Shown one piece after another: positions 17,402 to 25,581 of a stretch of DNA of 27,852 nucleotides; the first letter of the stretch is position 1, and each line of letters opens with the position of its first letter. A program made the position numbers and the translations under genes. The stretch covers positions 1 through 27,852 of the forward strand of contig JANMQK010000402.1 of NCBI GenBank assembly GCA_031370485.1. Direction: 5' to 3'. The notes below the pieces were generated by a model, which saw only the letters and a program-made list of their open reading frames with translations, was not told the DNA's origin and did not search any database. This DNA is from JANMQK01 sp031370485. GTDB lineage: Bacteria; Acidobacteriota; Polarisedimenticolia; Gp22-AA2.

Positions 17402-18153
17402 GCCGCGCCGCGTCCGGTAGCCTCGGGACGGCAGACCTTGCACGGCCGGTAGCCGACCGAGCGGGCGTCGTCCACCGAGGCGAAGACGACGCGGTGGTCG
17501 GGGCGCATTCGGCGGGCGGCGGCGCACCCGACCCGGCAGACGATGCGTGTGCTGCTGCACCCCTCGATGAGGTGTGTCGTCCGCTCGACATCGAGAAGGG
17601 CGGCCTTCATCGGAAGCCCGAAGGCGTACCCGCCCAGGGTGCCGCCGCTCCGGAGCACGCGGTGGCAGGGGACGATGAACGGCACGGGGTTGCGCCCGAG
17701 CGCCGTGCCGACGGCGCGGGCGGCCTTCGGGTGGCCGATGCGCCGCGCGAGGTCTCCGTACTGCCGCACCTCTCCGTACGGGATGGCGCACGCTTCATCC
17801 AGGACCCGGCGCTGGAACGGGGGAGTTGCCGAGAGATCGACCGGGACCGAGAAGAAGACCCTGGCGCCCGAGACGTACTCCTCGAGCTCGTGGGCGGCCT
17901 GTTCGGCCAGCTTCCGGGCGGCGGGCCCGGAGGCCTGCGTGGCGCGGACCGCGGGGGCCGCGCGGCCGGCCCGCTCGGGCTCGACGTGAGTGACACCGCG
18001 CTCCGAGGCGCCCACGTGAAAGCGCTTCGGCAGGCGGCTCCGGTCGGCGAGGACCTCGTGGACGCCAACAAGCACGCGCTGCGCCATGTCGGGCAGGCGG
18101 GTCTCCGGGCTGTAGTACCGGGTCAGGAGATCATCCATCGAGTCGCTGGGCAT
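17398..18153 (-). CDS. Alkyl-DNA methyltransferase with C-terminal Ada zinc domain (rearranged Ada)
   Basis: 251 residues. Residues about 1-44 are unassigned. From about 45 to 190 is an O6-alkylguanine-DNA methyltransferase domain with active-site VPCHR (C163) and the usual GGYAFG and LLDVE segments. From about 197 to 243 is an Ada-type zinc domain with C206-x3-C210 and C238-x2-C241, the same spacing pattern as E. coli Ada C38, C42, C69 and C72, where C38 accepts methyl from phosphotriesters. E. coli Ada has the zinc domain first, then an AraC-type DNA-binding domain, then the methyltransferase. Here the zinc domain is last and the AraC domain is absent. The start is ATG 18153, six bases after a perfect AAGGAGG, and overlaps the end of the sigma factor gene by 23 bases. 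The neighbouring ECF sigma factor may take over the missing regulatory role. Confidence 0.9.
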   Translation of the reverse strand: MPSDSMDDLLTRYYSPETRLPDMAQRVLVGVHEVLADRSRLPKRFHVGASERGVTHVEPERAGRAAPAVRATQASGPAARKLAEQAAHELEEYVSGARVFFSVPVDLSATPPFQRRVLDEACAIPYGEVRQYGDLARRIGHPKAARAVGTALGRNPVPFIVPCHRVLRSGGTLGGYAFGLPMKAALLDVERTTHLIEGCSSTRIVCRVGCAAARRMRPDHRVVFASVDDARSVGYRPCKVCRPEATGRGAA

Positions 18154-18760
18154 CGGGGTCCTCCTTGCGTGTGAGTTTGAGCTTGTTGGGCACGCGCGGA
18201 TCAAGGTCGTGGCTGCTAGTCGGCGCGTCCAGCGCCGCGCGCAGGATCGCCTTGGCGCGGCTCAACTGACTTTTCACGGTGTTGACCGAAATGCCGCGCA
18301 CGCGGGCCAGCTCGTCGTAGCTCATCCCGTCGGCGTAGCGCAGCGCCAGCAGGACGCGCGCCTCGCGCGGCACCTGGCGCAGGGCCCGCCCGAGATCGAG
18401 ATGCGTGCCCGGGGGCGCCGCGGCCAGCCGCGAATTCGCGGCGGCCGCCTCGACGTAGACCGCCGGGTCGTCGAACGAGCGCGACGCGCGGCGGCGCATC
18501 TCGTCGATACAGACGTTCGTCAGGATGCGGTACAGCCAGGTCGAAACCGCCCACTCGGGCCGGTAGTCCGCCGCCCGCGTGTAGCAGCGCAGAAACGCCC
18601 GCTGCACCGCGTCCTCGGCGTCCTCGCGCGACCCCAGGAGCCTCCTGGCGACGGTGAAAAGCCGCGCCCCGAAGCGTTCGACGAGCTGCTCGAAGGAGCG
18701 CTCGTCGCGCCTGGCCACCCGGTTCATGAGACTGCGGTCGTCAGTCATGATTCCCATCAT
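18131..18760 (-). CDS. ECF-type RNA polymerase sigma factor
   Basis: 209 residues. Region sigma2 includes DAEDAVQRAFLRCY and STWLYRILTNVCIDEMRRR. Region sigma4 has YADGMSYDELARVRGISVNTVKSQLSRAK with its helix-turn-helix. Sigma3 is absent, as in all ECF factors. Three in-frame ATGs (18760, 18757, 18748) are possible and none has a strong ribosome site, so the N-terminus is uncertain by four residues. The C-terminal 30 residues are charged and overlap the start of the methyltransferase gene. No separate anti-sigma gene is adjacent. The product of the overlapping downstream gene is the natural candidate for its regulator or the output it controls. I could not find a convincing autoregulatory -35/-10 pair in the 64-base gap upstream. 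Confidence 0.94.
   Translation of the reverse strand: MMGIMTDDRSLMNRVARRDERSFEQLVERFGARLFTVARRLLGSREDAEDAVQRAFLRCYTRAADYRPEWAVSTWLYRILTNVCIDEMRRRASRSFDDPAVYVEAAAANSRLAAAPPGTHLDLGRALRQVPREARVLLALRYADGMSYDELARVRGISVNTVKSQLSRAKAILRAALDAPTSSHDLDPRVPNKLKLTRKEDPDAQRLDG
18154..18166 (-). promoter_or_regulatory. Strong ribosome binding site for the Ada-like gene, inside the sigma factor gene
   Basis: The minus strand reads AAGGAGG, then six bases, then ATG (18153). It lies within the last codons of the sigma factor gene, so the methyltransferase can be translated efficiently and independently from the same mRNA. It decides the start over ATGs at 18204 and 18138. Confidence 0.7.
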
Positions 18761-18824
18761 GCAAGGTTCTCGGCATGGTGTACGTCCGCGCGGGCGCTTT
18801 CGGGTGGAATCAGTCCTTCGGGCT

Positions 18825-20075
18825 TTACTTGATGGCGTCGAGGGCGTCGTGGATGTCGCGCTGGAGGTCCCGCCAGTCCTCGATGCCGATCGAGATCCTC
18901 ACGAGGCTCTCGCCGATCCCGAAACGTTCGAGGTCTTCTTCGTTCATCTCGGAATGGGTCGTCGTCCGCGGATGACAGGCCAGGGTCTCGACCCCTCCCA
19001 GGCTGACGGCGTTGTGCGCGATGGTCAGCGAGCGGAGGAATGTGAATGCCGCCGGCCGCCCCCCCTCGAGGTCCAGGGAGAAGACCGAGCCGGGGTAGTC
19101 GCACTGCGAGTCCCGGATGCGGCACTGCCCCGGGTCCGTGAACAGCGAGGGGTAGAGGATCCGCCGTACCGCCGGGTGCCGCCCCAGGCCCTCGGCGATC
19201 CGCTGGGCGTTCTTGCTCTGGCGGTTCATCCTCAGGAGGACCGTCGGCAGGCGGCTATCCAGAAGCCACGACTCGTCCGGCTGCAGGATGTTCCCCAGAA
19301 GCGCCCGCGTGCCGCGTGCCTGTTCCATCAGGTCGGCGTCGCGCGCCAGGAGGACTCCGCCCAGCATGTCGCTGAAGCCGGACAGGAACTTGGTCGCCGA
19401 GTAGACGACCATGTCGGCCCCGAGCGCCAGGGGATGCTGGAACGCCGGGCCCAGGAAGGTGTTGTCCACCACCACCATCGGCCCGTCCGGATGGTTGCGC
19501 GCGGCCTCGACCGCCTTCTTGATGTCGGTCATGACCATGGTCGGGTTCGCCGGCGTCTCGAGAAAGACGAGCTTCAGTCCCCTGGCCTTCCGTATGGCCG
19601 CGTCGAGCGCCTCTCCGTCCCCCGCCGGCACCGGGATCCCCTGGATCCCGAACGGCTTCAGAAGCGTCGCGATCAGATGCTGCGTGCCGCCATAGACCGG
19701 CGCGGTGTAGACGAAGGTCGAGCCGGGGCCGCACCAGGTAAAGAAGATGGTTGAGATGGCCGCCATGCCGGAATTGAACACGGCCGCGGCGGTCGCCTCG
19801 CGCTCGAGCGCCGTGACCCGGTCCTCGAAAATCTCGGCGTTGGGATGGGACAGCCGGGCGTAGATCAGCTCGACGTTTTCCCCGGGAGCGGGGCGCGCCT
19901 TCCCGAGGGCGATTTCAAATGCGTGCGCGGCCGCTTCGGGGCTGCTGAAGACATAGGTCGACGACCGGAACACGGCGGGCCGCGCCGAGCCGACCGACAA
20001 CCTGGGATCGAAACCGCGCGTCAGGATCGCCGTCGGCGGGCGGACGAGGTAGGACGGGCTCTTCTTGGCTGTCAT
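18825..20075 (-). CDS. Cys/Met metabolism PLP-dependent enzyme (cystathionine gamma-synthase/lyase or methionine gamma-lyase)
   Basis: 416 residues. Fold type I PLP enzyme. The Schiff-base lysine is K229 in YSATKFLSGFSD, the pyridine-nitrogen aspartate is D204 in VVVDNTF, and the N-terminal YARLSHPN segment supplies the phosphate-binding tyrosine and arginine from the neighbouring subunit. Members interconvert cystathionine, homocysteine, cysteine or methionine; sequence motifs do not safely separate synthase from lyase. The ATG at 20075 has GGAGG seven bases ahead. It is divergent from the aconitase-family gene and 64 bases upstream of the sigma factor, in the same direction, so read-through into the repair operon is possible. 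Confidence 0.93.
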   Translation of the reverse strand: MTAKKSPSYLVRPPTAILTRGFDPRLSVGSARPAVFRSSTYVFSSPEAAAHAFEIALGKARPAPGENVELIYARLSHPNAEIFEDRVTALEREATAAAVFNSGMAAISTIFFTWCGPGSTFVYTAPVYGGTQHLIATLLKPFGIQGIPVPAGDGEALDAAIRKARGLKLVFLETPANPTMVMTDIKKAVEAARNHPDGPMVVVDNTFLGPAFQHPLALGADMVVYSATKFLSGFSDMLGGVLLARDADLMEQARGTRALLGNILQPDESWLLDSRLPTVLLRMNRQSKNAQRIAEGLGRHPAVRRILYPSLFTDPGQCRIRDSQCDYPGSVFSLDLEGGRPAAFTFLRSLTIAHNAVSLGGVETLACHPRTTTHSEMNEEDLERFGIGESLVRISIGIEDWRDLQRDIHDALDAIK

Positions 20076-20120
20076 GGGACCGCCTCCGCTGGAAGCGCGT
20101 CGGATAAAGCGCGCGGCATC

Positions 20121-20126
20121 ATTATA
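20121..20126 (-). promoter_or_regulatory. -10-like TATAAT upstream of the PLP enzyme gene
   Basis: The minus strand reads TATATATAAT in an otherwise very GC-rich divergent gap, giving a perfect TATAAT about 45 bases before the ATG. No -35 hexamer sits at 16-18 bases; the spacer region is a G-run. It may need an activator. Confidence 0.35.
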
Positions 20127-20175
20127 TATACCCGCCCCCCCCGATCCCCGTGCCACAACGTCGGCCGCGATGGGC

Positions 20176-20181
20176 TACAAT
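20176..20181 (+). promoter_or_regulatory. -10-like TACAAT placed for a leaderless aconitase-family mRNA
   Basis: TACAAT ends eight bases before the ATG at 20190, so the predicted transcript start falls at about the start codon. No ribosome binding site precedes that ATG. The two facts together suggest a leaderless message. Confidence 0.3.
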
Positions 20182-20189
20182 CTGCACAA

Positions 20190-22259
20190 ATGTCCACTCG
20201 CGCTCGTGACCCCCAACCGACGAAGGGCCCCATCGTGCCGGCCCGGCTGAAACCGGGCGTGACGATAGAGGCGATCGAACGGGACGCGCCGCGCCCCGCG
20301 GCGGCGGAGGCACAACGGGTCATCACGGGGCGCGCCCTTGTCTTCTGGGACCCCAGGAGCCCGGGGAAAAAGCGCGACGCGATCGACACCGACCAGATCA
20401 CCCCCGCGGCCGACTGCGTCTCGGAGAGCCTCGAAACCCTCGACGAGCGCTGGAAGGCTGGGTCGTTCCGCCACCTGATGCCCGACTTCCGCGAGCGCGT
20501 GCACCGCGGCGGGAATTTCCTCGTCGCCGGGGACCGGTTCGCCATCGGCTCGTCGCGCGAAATGTCCCCGGCCGGGCTCAAGGGGGTCGCCGAGGAGAAG
20601 GGGCTCGAGATGGTGATCGTGTGCGGCGGCAACATGGGGGACATCTTCCGCCGCAACGCCATCAACCTGGGGCTGCACGTCGCGCAGTCAATCGAGGCGG
20701 TCGCCGACGCGCAGGACGGCGACGAGCTGACGTTTGACACCTCCACCCGCCTCCTGAAGAACCTGACGCGCAAAAAGGAGTACCGGCCGATCCCGCTCAC
20801 GGAAAAGGAAGAGGAGATCCGCCGGACCGGCGGCATCTACGAGGTCGGCCGGCGCGAATTCGTGACATCGGTACGCGCGACGCCGCGCGTCGAGTCCCCC
20901 GCGGCGTCCGAGGCCCGGCAGATGACCCTCACCGAGCAGATCGTCCATGGGCACCGCGTCGACCGCGATGCAAAGGTCAGCCCGGGAAGCACCCTGCGGG
21001 TTTACGCGGATCTCCTCCCCGCGTCCGACGGCACCGCGCCCTTCGCCATTTACACCTTCAACCGGATAACCGGCGGCGCGACGATCGATCCGCGGCGCGC
21101 CGCGGTCGTCAGCGATCATTTCGTCTTCACCGGCAAGGATGAAGACGATCGGCAGACTTCGATCTCGCGGGCGTTCGCGGGAGTCCACGGAATCGAGAAG
21201 CCCTACTACGCCGCCCCGGGGGACGGCATCTTCCATTTCTACCTGCCGGAGCAGGGGCTGATCGTCCCGGGCGGCTTCTACCCCGGGGGGGACTCCCACA
21301 GCCGGGCGTACGGAGCGTACGGGGCCATCGGCATCGGTGTCGGGAGCACCACGGTCGGCTTCGGCTGGTCCACGGGATACATCTATTTCACCCTGGCAAA
21401 GCAGCGCCGTGTCCGGTTCACCGGCGCTCTCCAGCCGTGGGTCAGCGGCAAGGACATCGTGCTTGAGCTGCTGCGCCGGTGGGGCAAGGCGCAGGCGCAG
21501 GGGATGGGGGTCGAGTTCGTGGACGCCAACCGGCAGCTGCCGATGACCTACCGCAATACGATCGCCAACATGATGGCGGAAGCGGAGGCGCAGAACGGCA
21601 TTTTCGCCCAGGACGAGACGACCGACGCCTGGTTCCGGGAACGGAGGATCCCGCGGCCCTATCCGCGGCTGGAATCGGGCGCCGACGCGGTGTTCGCCCT
21701 CGACGAGTCGCTCGACCTGACGGCGGTCCTGCCGATGATCGCCAAGCCGTACAGCCCCGGGAACTCCTACCCGGCGGCGGAGGTGGCGCGCGAGCGGCTG
21801 ACCTTCGACAAGGCGCTCATCGGCTCGTGCACCAACGGCAGCTATGACGATTTGCTGACCGCTGCGCTGGTGATCCGGGCCGCGAAGGAGGCCGGGCACG
21901 AAAAAGTGGCGAAGGGGGTGGAGTTCGTCATCTTTCCCGGCAGCGGGACGGTCGGGAAGCAGATCGAGCGCCCCGAGCCGCGTCTCGGGGGAACGTCGGT
22001 CGCGGAAGTGTTCCGCAGCGTGGGAGGGCTGGTCCGCGAATCGTGGTGCGGCCCCTGCTTCGGGCAGGGCCCCGACGCGCTGCAGGCGGGGCAGCGCGCC
22101 ATCACGTCGTTCAACCGCAACTGGCAGAACCGCATGGGCGTGGGGGGCGAAGGCTACCTCGCCAGCCCGGCGGTCGTCGCCGCCTCGGCCCTCGCCGGCT
22201 ACATGGCCCCGCCGTCGGAGATAGGGATCGTGTGGGATCCCGCGCGGCTCTCCGTCTAG
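20190..22259 (+). CDS. Aconitase-family hydratase, fused with swivel domain first
   Basis: 689 residues. Residues about 40-240 form the swivel domain (LeuD-like), with the substrate loop IGSSREMSPAG (119-129). Residues about 245-680 form the catalytic LeuC-like domains, with 4Fe-4S cysteines C547 (GSCTNGS), C620 and C623 (WCGPC). Swivel-before-catalytic is the order of AcnB, but AcnB carries an extra N-terminal HEAT domain that is missing here; AcnA and fungal Leu1 have the opposite order. Citrate/isocitrate isomerisation is plausible given citrate synthase nearby, but isopropylmalate or homocitrate isomerase cannot be excluded. The start is uncertain: ATG 20190 has no ribosome site (see the leaderless candidate), and GTG 20235 follows AAGGG and would remove 15 residues. 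The frame is open upstream to 19845, but that part overlaps the divergent gene. Confidence 0.9.
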   Translation: MSTRARDPQPTKGPIVPARLKPGVTIEAIERDAPRPAAAEAQRVITGRALVFWDPRSPGKKRDAIDTDQITPAADCVSESLETLDERWKAGSFRHLMPDFRERVHRGGNFLVAGDRFAIGSSREMSPAGLKGVAEEKGLEMVIVCGGNMGDIFRRNAINLGLHVAQSIEAVADAQDGDELTFDTSTRLLKNLTRKKEYRPIPLTEKEEEIRRTGGIYEVGRREFVTSVRATPRVESPAASEARQMTLTEQIVHGHRVDRDAKVSPGSTLRVYADLLPASDGTAPFAIYTFNRITGGATIDPRRAAVVSDHFVFTGKDEDDRQTSISRAFAGVHGIEKPYYAAPGDGIFHFYLPEQGLIVPGGFYPGGDSHSRAYGAYGAIGIGVGSTTVGFGWSTGYIYFTLAKQRRVRFTGALQPWVSGKDIVLELLRRWGKAQAQGMGVEFVDANRQLPMTYRNTIANMMAEAEAQNGIFAQDETTDAWFRERRIPRPYPRLESGADAVFALDESLDLTAVLPMIAKPYSPGNSYPAAEVARERLTFDKALIGSCTNGSYDDLLTAALVIRAAKEAGHEKVAKGVEFVIFPGSGTVGKQIERPEPRLGGTSVAEVFRSVGGLVRESWCGPCFGQGPDALQAGQRAITSFNRNWQNRMGVGGEGYLASPAVVAASALAGYMAPPSEIGIVWDPARLSV

Positions 22260-22269
22260 GCGGACGGCC

Positions 22270-23631
22270 TCACGCGATCCAGACCGTCTTGATGTTCACG
22301 AACTCGCGGATCCCTTCCTCGCCCAGCTCGCGGCCGTAGCCGGAGCGTTTCACTCCCCCGAACGGAAGGCGCGGGTCCGATTTCACCTGCCCGTTGACGA
22401 AGACACTTCCCGATTCGATGCCCGCCGCCAGGCGCTCCGCTTTGTCGAGGTCGCGGGTCCAGAGGCTCGCACCCAGGCCGAACGGCGTGTCGTTGGCAAG
22501 CCGCATCAGCTCCTCGTCGCTCCCGCCGACCATCACGGCTGCCACCGGGCCGAAGGTCTCTTCCATGGCGGCGGGCTGGCCCGGCGCGACCTCCGTCAGC
22601 ACGGTGGGCGCGTAGAAGAATCCCGGCCGCTTCAGCCGTTCGCCGCCCAGCAGGACCTTCGCGCCCAGAGCGACGCTGTCGCGCACCTGCCTGTCGAGGT
22701 CCACGACGAGATCTTCGCGGGCCAGGGGCCCGACCTGTGTCGCGGGGTCGAGCGGGTCGCCGACCTTCAGGGCGCGCACCTGCTCCACGAGATGCTCGAC
22801 GAATGGCTTGGCGACTTTTTCGTGGACGATGAAGCGCTTCGCCGCAATGCAGCTTTGCCCCGAGTTGACCATCCGGGCGGCGGCCGCGACCTCGGCCGCC
22901 CGCCGCACGTCCGCGTCGGCCAGCACGATGAATGGGTCCGATCCCCCCAGCTCGAGGACGGTCTTCTTGATCTGCCGGCCGGCGGCTGCCGCCACCGCGG
23001 CGCCCGCCTCCTCGCTGCCTGTGAGGGTGACCGCCTTCACGCGCACGTCGTCCATCACCGGTCCCAGCGCCTGCGGCCTGACAACGAGCGCCTGGAAACA
23101 GCCCTCCGGGAGCCCGGCGTCCTTGAACACCTTCTCTATCGCGAGGGCGCACCCCGTCACGTTGAAGGCGTGCTTCAGGAGCCCCACGTTCCCCGCCATC
23201 AACGCGGGCGCCGCGAAGCGGAACACCTGCCAGAAGGGAAAGTTCCAGGGCATGACCGCCAACACGATGCCGAGCGGGTCGTAGCGAATGTAGCTCTTCG
23301 CGGCATCTGTCGCGATTGCTTTCGGGCGGAGAGAGGCCTCCGCATGCTCCGCGTAATGGCGGCAGGCCCAGGCGCACTTCTTCACCTCGGCCTCACCCGC
23401 CTTGACCGGTTTACCCATCTCCTCCGCCATCAGGCGCGCGTGGCTGTCGAGGCCCGATTCCAGCCGGTCGGCGGCCGCCGTGAGGATCGCGGCACGCTGC
23501 GCGAAGGTCATCGTCCTCCACGTGCGGAAGGCGTCTTGGGCCGCATCGAGCCGTCGAGCGATCTCCTCGGCGCCGTGCTCCTCGTAGCGCCGGATTGGCT
23601 TTCCCGTGGCGGGGTTCGTGGTTTCGATCAT
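22270..23631 (-). CDS. NAD(P)-dependent aldehyde dehydrogenase, succinate-semialdehyde dehydrogenase-like
   Basis: 453 residues, cytosolic. Catalytic C261 (NSGQSCIAAKR), general base E227 (LELGGSDPF), transition-state N130 (PWNFPFW) and the cofactor motif LTGSEEAG are intact. The segment LLKHAFNVTGCALAIE followed by AGLPEGCFQ is typical of the short (about 455 residues) succinate-semialdehyde dehydrogenase group, which feeds 4-aminobutyrate carbon into the TCA cycle. The ATG at 23631 is seven bases from AGGAGGT, an excellent ribosome site. The gene lies 33 bases after the P1 peptidase on the same strand and converges on the aconitase-family gene with a ten-base gap. Substrate assignment is by resemblance only. 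Confidence 0.92.
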   Translation of the reverse strand: MIETTNPATGKPIRRYEEHGAEEIARRLDAAQDAFRTWRTMTFAQRAAILTAAADRLESGLDSHARLMAEEMGKPVKAGEAEVKKCAWACRHYAEHAEASLRPKAIATDAAKSYIRYDPLGIVLAVMPWNFPFWQVFRFAAPALMAGNVGLLKHAFNVTGCALAIEKVFKDAGLPEGCFQALVVRPQALGPVMDDVRVKAVTLTGSEEAGAAVAAAAGRQIKKTVLELGGSDPFIVLADADVRRAAEVAAAARMVNSGQSCIAAKRFIVHEKVAKPFVEHLVEQVRALKVGDPLDPATQVGPLAREDLVVDLDRQVRDSVALGAKVLLGGERLKRPGFFYAPTVLTEVAPGQPAAMEETFGPVAAVMVGGSDEELMRLANDTPFGLGASLWTRDLDKAERLAAGIESGSVFVNGQVKSDPRLPFGGVKRSGYGRELGEEGIREFVNIKTVWIA

Positions 23632-23664
23632 CGCTTTACCTCCTGTGCAGCCGTGCGCCTGCCC

Positions 23665-24678
23665 TCATCCCCGACCGTCGAGATCGGCCGTGGCGGGGAG
23701 ACCGGGTATGCCACGAGCCAAAAGCACCGCGCGCAGGATCGCCCGTTCCATCGCCTCGATCGCCAGGACACCGACCTGTTCCGGGTCGGCGCGCACCCGG
23801 CCGCGGGACAGGCAGAAGATGACATCGCCGTCGAATCGCGTGTGGGTCGGTGAGATGCAGCGGGCGAAGGCGGCGTGCGCCATCCGGGCGACCAGGCCGG
23901 CCTCCGGTTTCGTCAGCCGCGCGTTCGTCGCCACGACCCCCAGGGTCGTGTTCGATGGGACAGCCGCGCCCCGGTCGCGCGGTGCCGGTCCGCGCCGCCC
24001 GAGGTTCGATGCGCCGGCGAGAGCAGCCGCCATCCCGACCCGCCTTTTCCCGTGGGGCGAGTCGCGCAGCCCGGCCAGGATTCGTCCATCAGCCGGGTCG
24101 AGCACATCCCCCCAAGCGTTGACGGCGGCGAGCGCGCCGACACGCAGTTGGCCGCGCCTGGCACAGGCCGACCCCAGGCCGCTCTTCATCGCGCGCTTCA
24201 TGCCGAAGAGCTTGCCGACGCTTGCGCCGGTCCCCGCGCCGACGCATCCCTGCTCGACGGCTCGCGACGAGGAGGCGCCGCAGGCGCGCGCGGCCATCGC
24301 GGGGCTCGGCCGGGTGCGGGGTCTCGCGACCGACAGGTCGAACAGGATCGCCGCCGGGACGATGGGGACGACCGCGCCGCGGACGCGAAATCCAATCCGC
24401 CGCTTCTCGAGCCAGGTCATCACGCCCGCCGCCGCGTCGAGGCCGAAGGCACTCCCCCCCGAGAGCATCAGCGCGTGAACGACCGGGACGATGTGCCCCG
24501 GGTCGCAAGGACCTGCATCGCGGAGCCCGGTCGCGGAGCCCTGGACATCAATACCCGGCACGGCGCCGTCGCCGCACAGGATGACCGTGCATCCGGTCCG
24601 GCCGCGGACATCGGTGGCATGCCCCACACGGAACCCGGGGACGTCGGTCAGACTGTCTCGTTCCGGACCCTTCGTCAT
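23665..24678 (-). CDS. P1 (S58, DmpA-type) family peptidase
   Basis: 337 residues. N-terminal-nucleophile hydrolase that cleaves its own chain and then acts as an aminopeptidase or amidase on small substrates. The TDVPGFRVGH start, the ALMLSGGSAFGLDAAAGVM segment, the predicted autocleavage site SNTTLGVVATNA (nucleophile about T244) and the late DGDVIFCLS segment are all family hallmarks. The ATG at 24678 has AGGA about ten bases ahead; a GTG at 24696 would add six residues. Probably co-transcribed with the aldehyde dehydrogenase 33 bases downstream, perhaps releasing an amine or amino acid that the dehydrogenase pathway then oxidises. It is divergent from the glycosylase gene. Confidence 0.92.
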   Translation of the reverse strand: MTKGPERDSLTDVPGFRVGHATDVRGRTGCTVILCGDGAVPGIDVQGSATGLRDAGPCDPGHIVPVVHALMLSGGSAFGLDAAAGVMTWLEKRRIGFRVRGAVVPIVPAAILFDLSVARPRTRPSPAMAARACGASSSRAVEQGCVGAGTGASVGKLFGMKRAMKSGLGSACARRGQLRVGALAAVNAWGDVLDPADGRILAGLRDSPHGKRRVGMAAALAGASNLGRRGPAPRDRGAAVPSNTTLGVVATNARLTKPEAGLVARMAHAAFARCISPTHTRFDGDVIFCLSRGRVRADPEQVGVLAIEAMERAILRAVLLARGIPGLPATADLDGRG

Positions 24679-24759
24679 CGTGCGGAATCCTAACACGCGC
24701 TTATGGCACGGGCCGGGCGGTTCGGGCTATGCTCCTGGACTCCGGGGAGGCATCGAGCG

Positions 24760-25419
24760 ATGGCCAGGGCGAAGGACAGGATCCGCTGCGGCTGGGCCGG
24801 AACGGACCCGATCTACGTCGAATACCACGACACGGAATGGGGCGTGCCGCTGCACGACGACCGGCGCCTCTACGAGATGCTCGTTCTTGAAGGGGCCCAG
24901 GCGGGCCTCAGCTGGATCACGATTCTCAGGAAGCGGCCCGCCTACCGCGCGGCGTTCGACGGTTTCGATCCGCTCAAGGTGGCCTCCTACGGCGCCCGGA
25001 AGGTGAGCGCCCTCCTGCAGGACAGCAGCATCGTCCGCAACCGCCTCAAGATAGCAGCCGCCATCTCGAACGCCCGCGCCTTCCTCGAGGTCCGTGACGA
25101 GTTCGGGTCGTTCGACGCCTACCTCTGGCGCTTCGTGGATGGCCGGCCAAAGAAGAACTCCTGGCGCGCCCTCCGGGGGATTCCCGCGGAGACCTCCGAG
25201 TCACAGGCCATGAGCCGCGACCTCAAGGCGCGCGGATTCAAGTTCGTCGGCCCGACGATCTGCTATTCCCACATGCAGGCCACCGGCATGGTGAACGACC
25301 ACCTGGTCGACTGCTTCCGCTATCGCGAGGTGGGCCGCGCCGGCCGCCCCGGCCGCCTTTCCGGCGCGACGGCGGGGCCCTCCACGATCACCTCGCCGGG
25401 CGGGTCCATCCTCCCGTAA
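24760..25419 (+). CDS. tag: DNA-3-methyladenine glycosylase I
   Basis: 219 residues. Excises 3-methyladenine from alkylated DNA, starting base excision repair. The zinc ligands are C10 (RCGW), H23 (YHDTEWG), H181 and C185 (MVNDHLVDC). The catalytic glutamate lies in LEGAQAGLSW (E44). The core ends near residue 187; the last 30 or so residues are a low-complexity tail not usual in the family (E. coli Tag has 187). The ATG at 24760 has GGGGAGG nine or so bases ahead. Together with the ECF-Ada-oxygenase operon 6 kb away, the window holds two separate alkylation-repair loci. I see no shared promoter element between them. Confidence 0.95.
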   Translation: MARAKDRIRCGWAGTDPIYVEYHDTEWGVPLHDDRRLYEMLVLEGAQAGLSWITILRKRPAYRAAFDGFDPLKVASYGARKVSALLQDSSIVRNRLKIAAAISNARAFLEVRDEFGSFDAYLWRFVDGRPKKNSWRALRGIPAETSESQAMSRDLKARGFKFVGPTICYSHMQATGMVNDHLVDCFRYREVGRAGRPGRLSGATAGPSTITSPGGSILP

Positions 25420-25581
25420 GCCGCCGCCCCCGGCCCGGTCCCGGGACCTTCCTGCGGCCGAATGCCACGCGCGGCCCGAAAAAAATGCGCCGATTTTCAG
25501 GGTCCTGATCGAAGCCGCGCAGAAATTTTCAACCCGGAGCGCACACCAGCACTGGAAACCCCTAAAACAGGCCATTTCCGG

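Noticed and set aside
18761..18824. Autoregulatory ECF promoter (GAAC -35 type) before the sigma factor gene
   Set aside because: The only GAAC lies seven bases before the first ATG, too close to serve as a -35 element for this gene.
25437..25448. Palindrome GGTCCCGGGACC after tag as an intrinsic terminator
   Set aside because: The stem has no loop of useful size and no T-run follows; kept only as a palindrome.
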